Source: Lutibacter sp.
GTDB taxonomy: Bacteria > Bacteroidota > Bacteroidia > Flavobacteriales > Flavobacteriaceae
Assembly: GCA_002733665.1 (NCBI GenBank)
Contig: NVWM01000014.1
Location: forward strand, 1-45,863
Direction of reading: 5' to 3'
Length of the DNA stretch: 45,863 bases
Part shown: positions 31,860 to 39,918 of the stretch, in pieces
How the letters are laid out: every line of letters starts with the position of its first letter
How positions within the stretch are numbered: position 1 is the stretch's first letter
Notes under the pieces: generated by a model
Database searches by the model: none
The model's input: the letters and a program-made list of their open reading frames with translations, nothing else
Told to the model about the DNA's origin: nothing
Position numbers and translations under genes: made by a program

Positions 31860-33011
31860 CTACACAAAGGTAGCGAGTAGTTTTAGAACTTTATCTATTT
31901 CTTTCTCTGAATTATAACTATGCAAGCAAAAACGCAAGCGTTCCTCTCCTTGAGAAACTGTAGGTGATAAAATTGGTTTTACATCAAACCCTTTTTCTCT
32001 TATTGAAGCCGCAACTTTCTTTACATTTTCATTTCCCGAAATAATACAACATTGAATTGAAGAACTGCTTTCTATAAACTTCTCTTGAAAATTATATTTC
32101 TTAATTACCGATTTAAAATATTGGATGTTTTGATGCAGGATTTTTATCGGAGATTCTTCACTATCGTTCAGAATGACAAGTTGTTCATATGCCATTTTAA
32201 TAGTTGCAAGTGAATGTGGTGGAAGTGCTGTTGTGTATATCAGACTTCTAGAAAAATTGACTAAATATTCTTTCAATTCTTTAGTGCCAAGAATCACTGC
32301 ACCGTGGCATCCTAACGCCTTCCCAAAAGTGATGATTCGTGCAAAAACTTCACTCTCAATTCCCAACTCTTGAATCAGTCCACAACCATTCTTCCCAAAA
32401 ACTCCAACAGCATGTGCCTCATCTACAATTAGATGAGCGTTATTCTTTTTAAGTATTTGCGACATTTTCGCTAAATCTGGAGAGTCACCATCCATAGAAA
32501 AAACAGATTCTGTGACAACATAAATATTGCTGTCATTCTGAGTGAAACGAAGAATCTTTTTACTTAAATCCTCTAAATCATTATGCTTAAAAGAGTACGA
32601 TTTTGCATTTGAAAGCCGAATTCCATCACGAATAGAAGCGTGAATCAGTGTGTCATATAAAATAATATCTCCGCGTTGCGGAACGGAAGAAAAGAACCCA
32701 ATATTGGCATCATAACCTGAGTTAAAAATAGTTGCCGATTCTGAATTGTAAAAATCACACAATTGGCTTTCAACATCTTCATATAATTGATGATTTCCAC
32801 TTAGCAATCGTGAACCTGTAGCGCCGTTTTGCTGTAAATTAGTGTCGATTAAATATTGATGTGTCTTTTGAAAAATCGCTTTTGACTTTGATAACCCTAA
32901 ATAATCATTGGAAGAAAAGTCTATCAAATCAGTTTGTAAAGAAAGTGTTCGCAAAGCGCTTTTCTCTTTTCGTTCGGTTAGTTTTTTATGTAGTTTTTTA
33001 GGGAATTTCAT
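31860..33011 (-). CDS. bioF: 8-amino-7-oxononanoate synthase BioF
   Basis: This 383-aa PLP-dependent alpha-oxoamine synthase condenses pimeloyl thioester with alanine, the first step of the biotin ring pathway. Key segments are DFSSNDYLGLS, GATGSRLLSGNH, IVDEAHAVGVFG and the PLP lysine (Lys231) in ITFGKALGCHG. Two surface segments are repeat-derived: KILRFTQNDS (about 152-161) and VILNDSEESP (about 279-288). Its stop lies a few bases from the boundary of GIY-YIG cassette 2. Confidence 0.93.
   Translation of the reverse strand: MKFPKKLHKKLTERKEKSALRTLSLQTDLIDFSSNDYLGLSKSKAIFQKTHQYLIDTNLQQNGATGSRLLSGNHQLYEDVESQLCDFYNSESATIFNSGYDANIGFFSSVPQRGDIILYDTLIHASIRDGIRLSNAKSYSFKHNDLEDLSKKILRFTQNDSNIYVVTESVFSMDGDSPDLAKMSQILKKNNAHLIVDEAHAVGVFGKNGCGLIQELGIESEVFARIITFGKALGCHGAVILGTKELKEYLVNFSRSLIYTTALPPHSLATIKMAYEQLVILNDSEESPIKILHQNIQYFKSVIKKYNFQEKFIESSSSIQCCIISGNENVKKVAASIREKGFDVKPILSPTVSQGEERLRFCLHSYNSEKEIDKVLKLLATFV
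32151..32177. repeat. Dispersed repeat arm in frame inside bioF (1)
   Basis: AGATTCTTCACTATCGTTCA followed by GAATGAC encodes VILNDSEES on the minus strand. AATGAC is the common outer end of the repeat family in this window. Confidence 0.7.
32532..32557. repeat. Dispersed repeat arm in frame inside bioF (2)
   Basis: GTCATTCTGAGTGAAACGAA followed by GAATCT has the GTCATTC...GAATCT layout of the family and encodes RFTQND on the minus strand. Confidence 0.75.
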
Positions 33012-33033
33012 TTATAATTTAGAAGATATATAA

Positions 33034-33693
33034 TTAAATATCTTTACTATTTACCAGTTTAATAAGTTCAATTACTTCTTCAAAGGACATGCTTTTAAAA
33101 CTTTCTTTATTTACTTTTAATTTATTCTTTTTTATAAATTTTTTTAATTTTCTTGGAGATAAATTTATTCCTGATGCATTTTGTAAAGAAGCATCTTCAA
33201 GTTTAGTATCTATCAATATTATTTGTTTTCTAAATCCTTCTTGAGTTAGCCATGTCTTTTTCAATTTAGAAAATACAGTTGATCCACTAAAACTTATTCC
33301 ATTATATGAGTTATAATTCTGTGTAATTTTATTAGCGAAATTTGCATTTAAAACTACTACATAATATCTACCTTCAGTAAGGTGAAATTTCGCAAATGCA
33401 TTTTGATACGTCATACTATTGTAATAAGACAAATTATAGTAATCATTTTCATAATACCTTATTGCCCAAGCCGAGAGTCCATATTGTATAACCTTATCGT
33501 TTACTGAATCTTTTATTTTACTTATCGTTACATAGTCTTTACCTTCATCAACAATAATCCCTTTGTAAGTTTCAGAAAGGTTATTGCTCTTATAATCTAC
33601 AGTTGTTTTATATAAATTAACAGGATAATCTTGTGAATATCCTTTTGCAATTATTAACATTAAAAATAGAAAACATATATCTCTCATAGTCAT
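33034..33693 (-). CDS. Hypothetical secreted protein upstream of bioF
   Basis: This unrecognised protein of about 219 aa begins with a signal peptide (MTMRDICFLFLMLIIAKGYS, cut after YSQ). The mature part is rich in Tyr/Asn/Lys, with no motif I can name (SMTYQNAFAKFHLTEGRYYV, SPRKLKKFIKKNKLKVNKES). In-frame ATGs at 33717 and 33753 exist, but the -7 box at 33722-33729 favours a start downstream of it. It ends 22 nt before bioF on the same strand, so the biotin genes may be read from its promoter. A functional link to biotin is not evident. Confidence 0.65.
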   Translation of the reverse strand: MTMRDICFLFLMLIIAKGYSQDYPVNLYKTTVDYKSNNLSETYKGIIVDEGKDYVTISKIKDSVNDKVIQYGLSAWAIRYYENDYYNLSYYNSMTYQNAFAKFHLTEGRYYVVVLNANFANKITQNYNSYNGISFSGSTVFSKLKKTWLTQEGFRKQIILIDTKLEDASLQNASGINLSPRKLKKFIKKNKLKVNKESFKSMSFEEVIELIKLVNSKDI

Positions 33694-33721
33694 TAACTTT
33701 TTATAAAATCTCTTCATAAAA

Positions 33722-33753
33722 CAAATATAGAGAATCGTAGATTTAACATTCAA
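33722..33753 (-). promoter_or_regulatory. Promoter upstream of the hypothetical gene and bioF
   Basis: On the minus strand TTG (complement of 33751-33753), 21 nt, then TATATTTG (complement of 33722-33729) fits the Bacteroidetes consensus. It may drive the bioF-D-A-KAS transcript. I see no biotin-repressor palindrome at it. Confidence 0.5.
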
Positions 33754-33822
33754 ATAAATTTCATGAAAATTACAAAAATATCTTTTTTTGATAATTTATT
33801 ATCGTTTATCAATAATTATTTA

Positions 33823-33830
33823 TATGTTTG
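33823..33830 (+). promoter_or_regulatory. -7 element (TATGTTTG) before the DoxX-like gene
   Basis: TATGTTTG matches TAnnTTTG and lies 29 nt before the ATG at 33860. It overlaps an earlier in-frame ATG (33824), arguing that 33860 is the real start. Confidence 0.45.
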
Positions 33831-33859
33831 CAGTATCAAAACAAAATACTTTTATTAGA

Positions 33860-35107
33860 ATGAATTTATCTCAATCACAAAATAAACAATGGAATACAAT
33901 ATCAAAAATCACATTTAGATTTGTCTTTATATATTTTATATTGTTTATAGTATTGCTCTTTTCTTCTTTTTTATTAGAAGTTCCTTTAAGGTGGTTTGCA
34001 CAAAACATCCTTAATTGGGGAGCCGATTTTGAAATGTTAAGTACTGGAAGTGGAGATCGGTCTTATGATTATGTTCGTTTTGGACTAAATGTCATTTTAG
34101 CATTACTCATAGGAACGGTATGGGCAATTATACATCGCAAAAAAACTTTGTCTAAGAAACTCATTTATTGGTTTCAAACTATTCTAAGAATATTCTTATT
34201 TCTTGCAATGACACTTTACGGATTGGTCAAAATATTTAAAGGACAGTTTCCAGACCCAAGTTTAGAATTATTAATACAACCTGTTGGAGAAATGTCTCCT
34301 ATGGGATTGGCTTGGACGTTTATGGGACATTCAATAGCGTACAATATTTTTATTGGCTTTGCAGAAGTGTTAGGTGGAGCCTTATTACTTTATCGTAAGA
34401 CTGTAACTCTAGGAAGCATGATTATCATTGGTGTGATGACTAATGTAGCAATGATGAATTTCACATATGACATTCCGGTAAAATTATTTTCTATCCATCT
34501 CATTCTAATGGCGTTAGTATTACTCATAGCAGATGGTCGCAGAGTAATGAATGTGTTTTTAAAAAATAAATCCACGAAAAAAGAAATTCACTATACACCT
34601 TCCATAAACACTACTTTAAAAAAATTAATATCAGTATTAAAGGTGTTTGTATTGACTTTATTGACAGTTGCTATTATCATTCAGTGTTTTGTTAGATTTA
34701 AAGCAACCGACCAACTGAAATCAAAATCAGAACTCTATGGAATATGGGAATCCCAACTATTTATCAAAAACAAAGACACTTTACCTCCTCTACTTACTGA
34801 TTCTTATAGATGGAGATATTTAATAGTGAATTACAAGAAAAAAGCGGCTATCAAAAAAATGAATGATTCTATAGACAGATATCAATTTGAAATTAACAAA
34901 GAACAAAAAGAAGTCATTTTCAAACGCAGTACAGATTCAATTTCTCATCGTTTTTCATATAAACTCATTAATCCAGAACATTTACAATTACGAGGAGTTC
35001 TAGATAAAGATTCTCTGTCTATTGAATTTAAAAGAAAACTTGAAACTGATTTTAGACTCCTAAAAAGAAAATTTCATTGGGTAAATGAATCAATTTACAA
35101 TTACTAA
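33860..35107 (+). CDS. DoxX-like integral membrane protein
   Basis: This protein of about 415 aa starts MNLSQSQNKQWN. It has roughly seven membrane segments (RFVFIYFILFIVLLFSSFLL, then FGLNVILALLIGTVWAI, LFLAMTLYGLVKIF, FIGFAEVLGGALLLY, GSMIIIGVMTNVAMMNF and others). The central part resembles the DoxX fold (VLGGALLLYRKTVTLGSM). The last about 115 residues are a soluble region (KNKDTLPPLLTDSYRWRYL). Function is unknown. It lies 14 bp before the first DUF2975 gene, so it may head that operon. Confidence 0.7.
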   Translation: MNLSQSQNKQWNTISKITFRFVFIYFILFIVLLFSSFLLEVPLRWFAQNILNWGADFEMLSTGSGDRSYDYVRFGLNVILALLIGTVWAIIHRKKTLSKKLIYWFQTILRIFLFLAMTLYGLVKIFKGQFPDPSLELLIQPVGEMSPMGLAWTFMGHSIAYNIFIGFAEVLGGALLLYRKTVTLGSMIIIGVMTNVAMMNFTYDIPVKLFSIHLILMALVLLIADGRRVMNVFLKNKSTKKEIHYTPSINTTLKKLISVLKVFVLTLLTVAIIIQCFVRFKATDQLKSKSELYGIWESQLFIKNKDTLPPLLTDSYRWRYLIVNYKKKAAIKKMNDSIDRYQFEINKEQKEVIFKRSTDSISHRFSYKLINPEHLQLRGVLDKDSLSIEFKRKLETDFRLLKRKFHWVNESIYNY

Positions 35108-35121
35108 TCAAAAAAAATATA

Positions 35122-35637
35122 ATGAAAACAAAGAGGTTACTTAAAATAATGCACGTTATTGCTTGGCTTGTCTTTATAGGGTTGTTAATTAGGATTGGAA
35201 CAATTATTACAACATACTTCATAAGTATTGGAAATGAACAAGCTTCTCAAAACTTATTTGAAGGTTTAGATTTATCTGCATACAGAAATCACAGTTTCAC
35301 TCAATACTCTTTAATTGTTGGCTATAAAGTTCTGGTATTTGCAATCGAAGCATATATTGCTTTCTTAATCACAAAATTATTGAGCAAGTTAAATCTAGAG
35401 ATTCCGTTCAATACTAAAGTTCAAAGACTAATGCAAAAAATAAGTTACAGTATTTTTTACTTATGGATACTCGCAATGGTACATAATACGCATGTACAAT
35501 TTATAGGGATGAAATATGATTTCCCTATGGATCTATTCTCAAGTGACTTTATATTTCTTGCAGGAATCATCTTTATTTTCGCGCAAATTGTGAAGAGAGG
35601 TATTGAACTACAATCAGAAAACGAATTAACTATATAA
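35122..35637 (+). CDS. DUF2975 membrane protein (1)
   Basis: This 171-aa protein has four predicted membrane helices (VIAWLVFIGLLIRIGTIIT, YKVLVFAIEAYIAFLITKLL, ISYSIFYLWILAMVHN, FIFLAGIIFIFAQIVKRG). The family C-terminus reads LQSENELTI. DUF2975 proteins are usually encoded next to a small HTH regulator, as here. Their function is not established; membrane partners of the regulator is a reasonable guess. It is separated from the next gene by two bases. Confidence 0.8.
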   Translation: MKTKRLLKIMHVIAWLVFIGLLIRIGTIITTYFISIGNEQASQNLFEGLDLSAYRNHSFTQYSLIVGYKVLVFAIEAYIAFLITKLLSKLNLEIPFNTKVQRLMQKISYSIFYLWILAMVHNTHVQFIGMKYDFPMDLFSSDFIFLAGIIFIFAQIVKRGIELQSENELTI

Positions 35638-35639
35638 CT

Positions 35640-36164
35640 ATGAAAAGCAATTCAACAATTCTTACCGTTCTCACTTATTTTATAATTATATCAACATCAT
35701 CCATATTATTGAATGATATAAGAGAATTTGATTTTGAAAACTTCAAAAACTTTATAAGTTGGTCTAAAACTGCTGATAAAAGTGAAAATTGGTTTACTTC
35801 AAAAAGCGCAATTGAATGGAGTTATTATGTAATAAGCGTAGGGTTATTTTTTTGGAGAGCATACCTTATATATGCATTCACGTATTTTATTTCTATATTG
35901 AATGAGGTAGAAAAAGGAAACTATTTTAGCGATAAGAATAGTACGTATTTTAAAAAAATAGGAAACATTTTTATTTACTATACTATTAATGTTGTGATCT
36001 TACGATTTTTATTAGCATCGATTAAAAAATCTGATTTTAACTTTTTAAACGAGTTTAAAGATGAATTTACTTATTTAATTCCGTGTGGTTTGGCCTTGTA
36101 TATTCTATCAGAAATTTTCAAAAAAGGAAATCAGTTGAAAAAAGAAAACGAGTTAACAATATAG
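35640..36164 (+). CDS. DUF2975 membrane protein (2)
   Basis: This 174-aa second member has the same four-helix layout and ends in LKKENELTI, sharing the last six residues with the first. FWRAYLIYAFTYFISILNEV and the following GNYFSDKN segment match the family. Low identity outside these blocks suggests an old duplication. It is three bases from the HTH gene. Confidence 0.8.
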   Translation: MKSNSTILTVLTYFIIISTSSILLNDIREFDFENFKNFISWSKTADKSENWFTSKSAIEWSYYVISVGLFFWRAYLIYAFTYFISILNEVEKGNYFSDKNSTYFKKIGNIFIYYTINVVILRFLLASIKKSDFNFLNEFKDEFTYLIPCGLALYILSEIFKKGNQLKKENELTI

Positions 36165-36167
36165 CGT

Positions 36168-36374
36168 ATGGCAATAATTGTAAATCTTGATGTAATGCTT
36201 GCCAAGCGCAAAATGAAGAGCAAAGACTTGGCAGAAATTATTGGTATTACCACAGCAAATCTTTCTATTTTAAAATCTGGAAAAGCAAAAGCAGTTCGTT
36301 TTTCTACCTTAGAAGCAATATGTAAAGCATTAGATTGTCAGCCTTCAGATATTTTAGAATATGTTGAAGATTAA
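36168..36374 (+). CDS. Small Cro/CI-type HTH regulator
   Basis: This 68-aa protein is a single XRE helix-turn-helix domain (MLAKRKMKSKDLAEIIGITT, then NLSILKSGKAKAVRFSTLEA, then ICKALDCQPSDILEYVED), like YozG. Its stop overlaps that of the convergent DUF2007 gene. It probably controls its own operon with the two DUF2975 proteins. Confidence 0.9.
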   Translation: MAIIVNLDVMLAKRKMKSKDLAEIIGITTANLSILKSGKAKAVRFSTLEAICKALDCQPSDILEYVED

Positions 36375-36745
36375 AAAATAGTCTTACATTCATTACAAAT
36401 ATCCCTTGTTTTCTCAAAAAAAGGAAATAGCATATAAAAAATAGTTTTCCTTTGCGCAGGTGCAACTAAAATTTGAGTCGAATTGCATTGTGTACAATGT
36501 ATATCATTCCCATCTACATCCTTTCTATACTTTCTTATCGTATTGTATATTTTTAATGCTTTTTGAGCATCATCATTATGAACTTGCAACTTTACACCTC
36601 CAACTGCTTGACTTATCAAAGGGTCAGAATCTATCGTTTTTTCATCCAATAAACGTGTTCTTATGTTTTCAGAATCTAATTTTGATTTAATCAAATTTGC
36701 TTCTGTAGAATATTCAAATACTGCTAATGTTGTAAATGTGTTCAT
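36371..36745 (-). CDS. DUF2007 / zinc-ribbon putative signal-transducing protein
   Basis: This 124-aa protein (start MNTFTTLAVFEYS) has the DUF2007 beta-alpha-beta pattern (ALAVFEYSTEANLIKSKL-like), NIRTRLLDEKT and VGGVKLQVHNDDA, then a C-terminal four-Cys zinc ribbon (HCTQCNSTQ and ICNECKTIF). Function is unknown; the fold is related to PII-like signalling proteins. Upstream in-frame codons (to 36784) run over a sanA remnant and are unlikely to be used. Confidence 0.8.
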   Translation of the reverse strand: MNTFTTLAVFEYSTEANLIKSKLDSENIRTRLLDEKTIDSDPLISQAVGGVKLQVHNDDAQKALKIYNTIRKYRKDVDGNDIHCTQCNSTQILVAPAQRKTIFYMLFPFFEKTRDICNECKTIF

Positions 36746-36755
36746 CTCTTTTATT

Positions 36756-36824
36756 TTAATTAGGTATTGCAATTTTCTTGCCAAGAAACTTTGCCTTTAA
36801 TAGAAAAATATGTGAAAGATTAAT
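36756..36824 (-). pseudogene. Remnant of a sanA 3' end
   Basis: A minus-strand frame of 22 codons before a stop reads LLKAKFLGKKIAIPN, matching the sanA C-terminus NKKAKFLGDKIIIPS at 37356-37410. The DNA also aligns (20 bases from 36771 and from 37371 differ at two positions). There is no start codon and an in-frame TAG lies just upstream. The intact gene and this fragment flank the hypothetical gene 36820-37353 as direct repeats about 600 bp apart. Confidence 0.75.
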
Positions 36825-37353
36825 CTATATATTTAATTTCTTTAGTTTCTCTATAAGTATCTTTGTCAATCCATCTATGATTATTTTTTACTGATGCATC
36901 TAACAAATCAATTTGGAGTTTTTCTGAAATTTGGAAAGCGTCTAAAATTGCATCATCAAAATCAAAATAATGAAAAACTTTATAATGTTCATTTTTATAA
37001 AACCATAAATTAAGTTCATAAACCTCTTCCCCTTTCATGAAAACAGAAACATATTCGAATTTTGGTAAATCTTCCCAAACTCCATATTTTAAATATCCTA
37101 TAACATATTCTACTTTAAATTTTTTGGCATCAAAATCAAAATGGTAGTTTTTAATTGCAGAGAGAGGAAATGCAATAGAAAAAATTAAAAGAAGAGGTAT
37201 AAGAAGACTATAATAAGCACTAAAAAGAAAAGGAGTTTTAGTATAAACATTAATTATTAAGTAAAACATCAAAGTATATAGAAGCGCAGCAATTATTCTT
37301 TGCCATAATGGTTTCATTCCTTCACTTATCATGACATCTCCTTTTTTCTTCAT
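36820..37353 (-). CDS. Hypothetical membrane protein
   Basis: I do not recognise this 177-aa protein. It has two membrane helices (about 18-36 and 44-66: IIAALLYTLMFYLIINVYT, YYSLLIPLLLIFSIAFPL) followed by a soluble C-terminal domain with alternating beta-strands (HFDFDAKKFKVEYVIGYLKY, FMKGEEVYELNLWFYKNEHY), somewhat like bacterial PH domains. It starts two bases after the sanA stop, so it is coupled to sanA. A sanA 3'-end remnant lies at its own 3' end, suggesting insertion or duplication. In-frame ATGs 7 and 12 codons downstream are alternative starts. Confidence 0.6.
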   Translation of the reverse strand: MKKKGDVMISEGMKPLWQRIIAALLYTLMFYLIINVYTKTPFLFSAYYSLLIPLLLIFSIAFPLSAIKNYHFDFDAKKFKVEYVIGYLKYGVWEDLPKFEYVSVFMKGEEVYELNLWFYKNEHYKVFHYFDFDDAILDAFQISEKLQIDLLDASVKNNHRWIDKDTYRETKEIKYID

Positions 37354-37355
37354 TT

Positions 37356-37991
37356 TTATGAAGGAATTATAATTTTATCGCCAAGAAACTTCGCTTTTTT
37401 ATTAAAAAGTAAATCTAAACTTAATTTCACGCGTGCAAAAACTTCTCTAATTTTCACTTTCTTTCCACTTCTTCCTCCAACATTCTTGGCATTATAACCA
37501 ATCGCTTCAATATTTTTAGCACTTGCTATTGCAATTGCTCGTTCGTTATGAAATTGTTGTGAAATAATAGTTACCGATTCTTGACCAAAAATCTCTTTGC
37601 ATCGAATAACAGAATCCAACGTTCTAAATCCTGCATAGTCTAAAAAAATATTTTCTGAGGGAATTCCACCTTTAATTAAATCTTCTTTAAAAGTCGTTGG
37701 CTCATCGTAATATTGTGTTCCATTGTCACCACTAACAATAATATAATTGACTTTTCCTGCTTTGTAAAGTTCAATTGCTGCTTCAATTCTGAATTTATAA
37801 AAGAGGTTTGTGTTTCCGTTAGAAACATACTTTGACGTTCCTAAAACCAATCCAACGTTGTTGTGAGGGATATTAGAAACCTTGTTATATGTCTTATTTT
37901 TTGCCTTTCTTTCTACATACACATTAGACACAAAAATAACAGCCACAACAAGGAGGCTTAACATTAAACCAAATTTTAACAATTTACGCAT
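37356..37991 (-). CDS. sanA: SanA/YdcF-family (DUF218) membrane protein
   Basis: This 211-aa protein starts MRKLLKFGLMLSLLVVAVIF, a single N-terminal membrane anchor. The DUF218 domain follows closely the E. coli SanA pattern: VGLVLGTSKY, KVNYIIVSGDNGTQYYDEPT, IFLDYAGFRTLDSVIR, IISQQFHNERAIAIA and terminal KAKFLGDKIIIP. SanA supports envelope barrier function in enterobacteria (vancomycin exclusion at high temperature). Upstream in-frame codons to 38099 overlap the umuC start and are not used. Confidence 0.88.
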   Translation of the reverse strand: MRKLLKFGLMLSLLVVAVIFVSNVYVERKAKNKTYNKVSNIPHNNVGLVLGTSKYVSNGNTNLFYKFRIEAAIELYKAGKVNYIIVSGDNGTQYYDEPTTFKEDLIKGGIPSENIFLDYAGFRTLDSVIRCKEIFGQESVTIISQQFHNERAIAIASAKNIEAIGYNAKNVGGRSGKKVKIREVFARVKLSLDLLFNKKAKFLGDKIIIPS

Positions 37992-38036
37992 ACTCAAATA
38001 TACTGATAAAAAATAATAATTAGTACCTTTACTAAC

Positions 38037-39296
38037 ATGTTTGCCCTTGTAGATTGTAATAATTTTTACGCATCCTGTGAGCGTGTTTTTCAGCCGCAAT
38101 TGCGTAATAAACCTATCGCCATATTATCTAATAATGATGGTTGCGTAATCGCGCGTAGTGATGAAGCAAAAGCAATTGGATTGCCTATGGGAGCGCCAGC
38201 ATTTAAATATAAGTCGTTTTTTAAGGCAAATGATGTTACCGTTTTTTCTTCCAATTACCCTTTATATGGAGACATGAGTGATCGAGTAATTTCTATTTTA
38301 AAACAATTTACTCCAGATGTTGAACCTTATAGTATTGATGAGGCTTTTTTAGAATTCAAAGGTTTTGAAAATTATGACTTGCAATCTTATGGAGAAAAAA
38401 TACAGAAACGCATTCTTAAATGGACAGGAATTCCAACAAGTGTTGGGTTTGATCCAACAAAAGCATTGTCAAAGGTTGCAAATAAAGTGGCTAGGAAGTT
38501 TCCTAAAGAAACGAATAATGTATTTATAATCCATACTGATGCGCAACGTATAAAAGCATTAAAATGGACAAAAATTGAATCGGTTTGGGGAATTGGAAGA
38601 AGGTTGTCAAAACGTTTAAAAGACCAAGGAGTTAAAACGGCTTATGACTTTTCTTTACTTTCTGATAAATGGGTTTTAAAAAACTTTTCTATTACCGAAC
38701 TAAATCTTAAAAAAGATTTAGAAGGGAAACCTACATTAAAATTAGAAGATACTACAAAATCAAAAAAATCAATTGCAACAACACGAAGTTTTGAAACTAC
38801 GTATTCTGATATAGATAATATCAAAGAACGCATTTCAACATTTGCTATGAGTTGTGCAGAAAAACTAAGAAAGCAAAAATCTTCTTGTAATTTTATTATT
38901 GTATTACTCAGCAGTGATAGGCATAAAAAAGACAGTGAGCAACATCGAGAGTCTATTCATGTTGCATTGCCTTATCCAACAGACTCTTCATTAATTATAT
39001 CTAAATATGCCGTAAAGGCTGTTTCCAAAATTTTTAAAAAGGGTGTAAAATATAAACGTGCAGGAATAATTGTTACAGGTTTAGTTCCTACAGACAACCA
39101 CCAACTCAATTTTTTTGAGGCTCAAAATCCAAAACATACATCTTTAATGAAGGCTATTGACAATTTAAATAGTAAATTAGGTGCTTATAAAATTAAATTG
39201 GGAAATCAAGATTTGGAACGTACTTGGAAAATGCGTCAAGAACATTTATCGCCAAGATATACAACAGATATCAATGAATTATTAATCGTAAAATAA
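38037..39296 (+). CDS. umuC: Error-prone DNA polymerase V subunit UmuC
   Basis: This 419-aa Y-family polymerase has catalytic segments FALVDCNNFYASCERVF, LSNNDGCVIARS and YSIDEAFLEF (acidic residues), thumb HhH region IESVWGIGRRLSKRL, and a UmuC-type little finger and C-terminal domain. With UmuD' it performs translesion synthesis under DNA damage. Order is umuC before umuD, the reverse of the E. coli operon. It is divergent from sanA with only 45 bp between. Confidence 0.95.
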   Translation: MFALVDCNNFYASCERVFQPQLRNKPIAILSNNDGCVIARSDEAKAIGLPMGAPAFKYKSFFKANDVTVFSSNYPLYGDMSDRVISILKQFTPDVEPYSIDEAFLEFKGFENYDLQSYGEKIQKRILKWTGIPTSVGFDPTKALSKVANKVARKFPKETNNVFIIHTDAQRIKALKWTKIESVWGIGRRLSKRLKDQGVKTAYDFSLLSDKWVLKNFSITELNLKKDLEGKPTLKLEDTTKSKKSIATTRSFETTYSDIDNIKERISTFAMSCAEKLRKQKSSCNFIIVLLSSDRHKKDSEQHRESIHVALPYPTDSSLIISKYAVKAVSKIFKKGVKYKRAGIIVTGLVPTDNHQLNFFEAQNPKHTSLMKAIDNLNSKLGAYKIKLGNQDLERTWKMRQEHLSPRYTTDINELLIVK

Positions 39297-39298
39297 AC

Positions 39299-39366
39299 CG
39301 TCATTCCGAACGAAGTGAAGGAATCTGTTAATGAGATTGCCACGTCATTTCATTCCTCGCAATGAC
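39299..39366. repeat. Paired dispersed repeat between umuC and umuD
   Basis: The left arm CGTCATTCCGAACGAAGTGA continues AGGAATCT (39299-39326). The right arm (39333-39366) begins GAGATTGCCACGTCATTTCA and ends TCGCAATGACA. The GTCA ends face outward. The arms are related but not exact complements. The element fills the intergenic gap and also encodes the spurious upstream extension of umuD. Confidence 0.8.
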
Positions 39367-39381
39367 AAAAAAAATAAAAGT

Positions 39382-39816
39382 ATGGAAACACCACAAACCC
39401 TTACATTTTTCTCTTCAGAAGTTCATGAAAATTCTGGTGCAACTTTTGTCGATATTGGTATCTCAGCAGGTTTTCCTTCTCCTGCAGAAGATTTTATTCA
39501 AGAGCGTGTTAGTTTAGATAAAATACTTATTAAAAACCAAGAAGCAACTTTTTTTGCTCGTGTGAGTGGACAATCTATGATTGATGCTGGTATAAATGAC
39601 AAAGATTTACTAGTCATTGATAGAAGTTTAGAACCTATAAATAATAAAATTGCTGTTTGTTTTATAGATGGTGAGTTTACCGTAAAAAGACTCCGTGTAG
39701 ATGGGACTAAAGTGTGGTTGAAACCTGAAAATCCTGATTATCCAATTATAAATATTACCGAAGAAAACGACTTTTTGATTTGGGGAATTGTGACTAATGT
39801 GATTAAGAGTGTGTAG
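39382..39816 (+). CDS. umuD: UmuD, self-cleaving DNA polymerase V accessory protein
   Basis: This 144-aa protein starts METPQTLTFFSS; codons upstream derive from the repeat. The self-cleavage site is between Ala29 and Gly30 in ISAGFPSPAEDF. The serine nucleophile is Ser65 in RVSGQSMIDAG and the lysine is Lys102 in FTVKRL, as in the LexA/UmuD S24 family. It is activated by RecA filaments. Separation from umuC by a repeat pair may reduce co-expression. Confidence 0.93.
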   Translation: METPQTLTFFSSEVHENSGATFVDIGISAGFPSPAEDFIQERVSLDKILIKNQEATFFARVSGQSMIDAGINDKDLLVIDRSLEPINNKIAVCFIDGEFTVKRLRVDGTKVWLKPENPDYPIINITEENDFLIWGIVTNVIKSV

Positions 39817-39843
39817 ATTAATTTGGTTTATTCCTTAACACTT

Positions 39844-39860
39844 AAAGTTAACTTCACTAA
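39844..39860. repeat. 17-bp direct repeat, left copy
   Basis: AAAGTTAACTTCACTAA, matching 41420-41436 at 16 of 17 positions in the same orientation. The two copies flank the methyltransferase and glutaredoxin-like genes. Confidence 0.5.
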
Positions 39861-39918
39861 CGATACGGTATAATTAATTAAAACAAAGTTTATCTAAACA
39901 TTACCCAATATTCAATCA

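Noticed and set aside
33034..33753. BioC or BioH replacement upstream of bioF
   Set aside because: The protein has a signal peptide and neither a SAM-binding motif nor a Ser-Asp-His esterase motif, so it cannot be called a pimeloyl-chain enzyme.
39331..39381. N-terminal extension of UmuD
   Set aside because: It derives from the right arm of the umuC-umuD repeat pair; UmuD similarity starts at the ATG at 39382.
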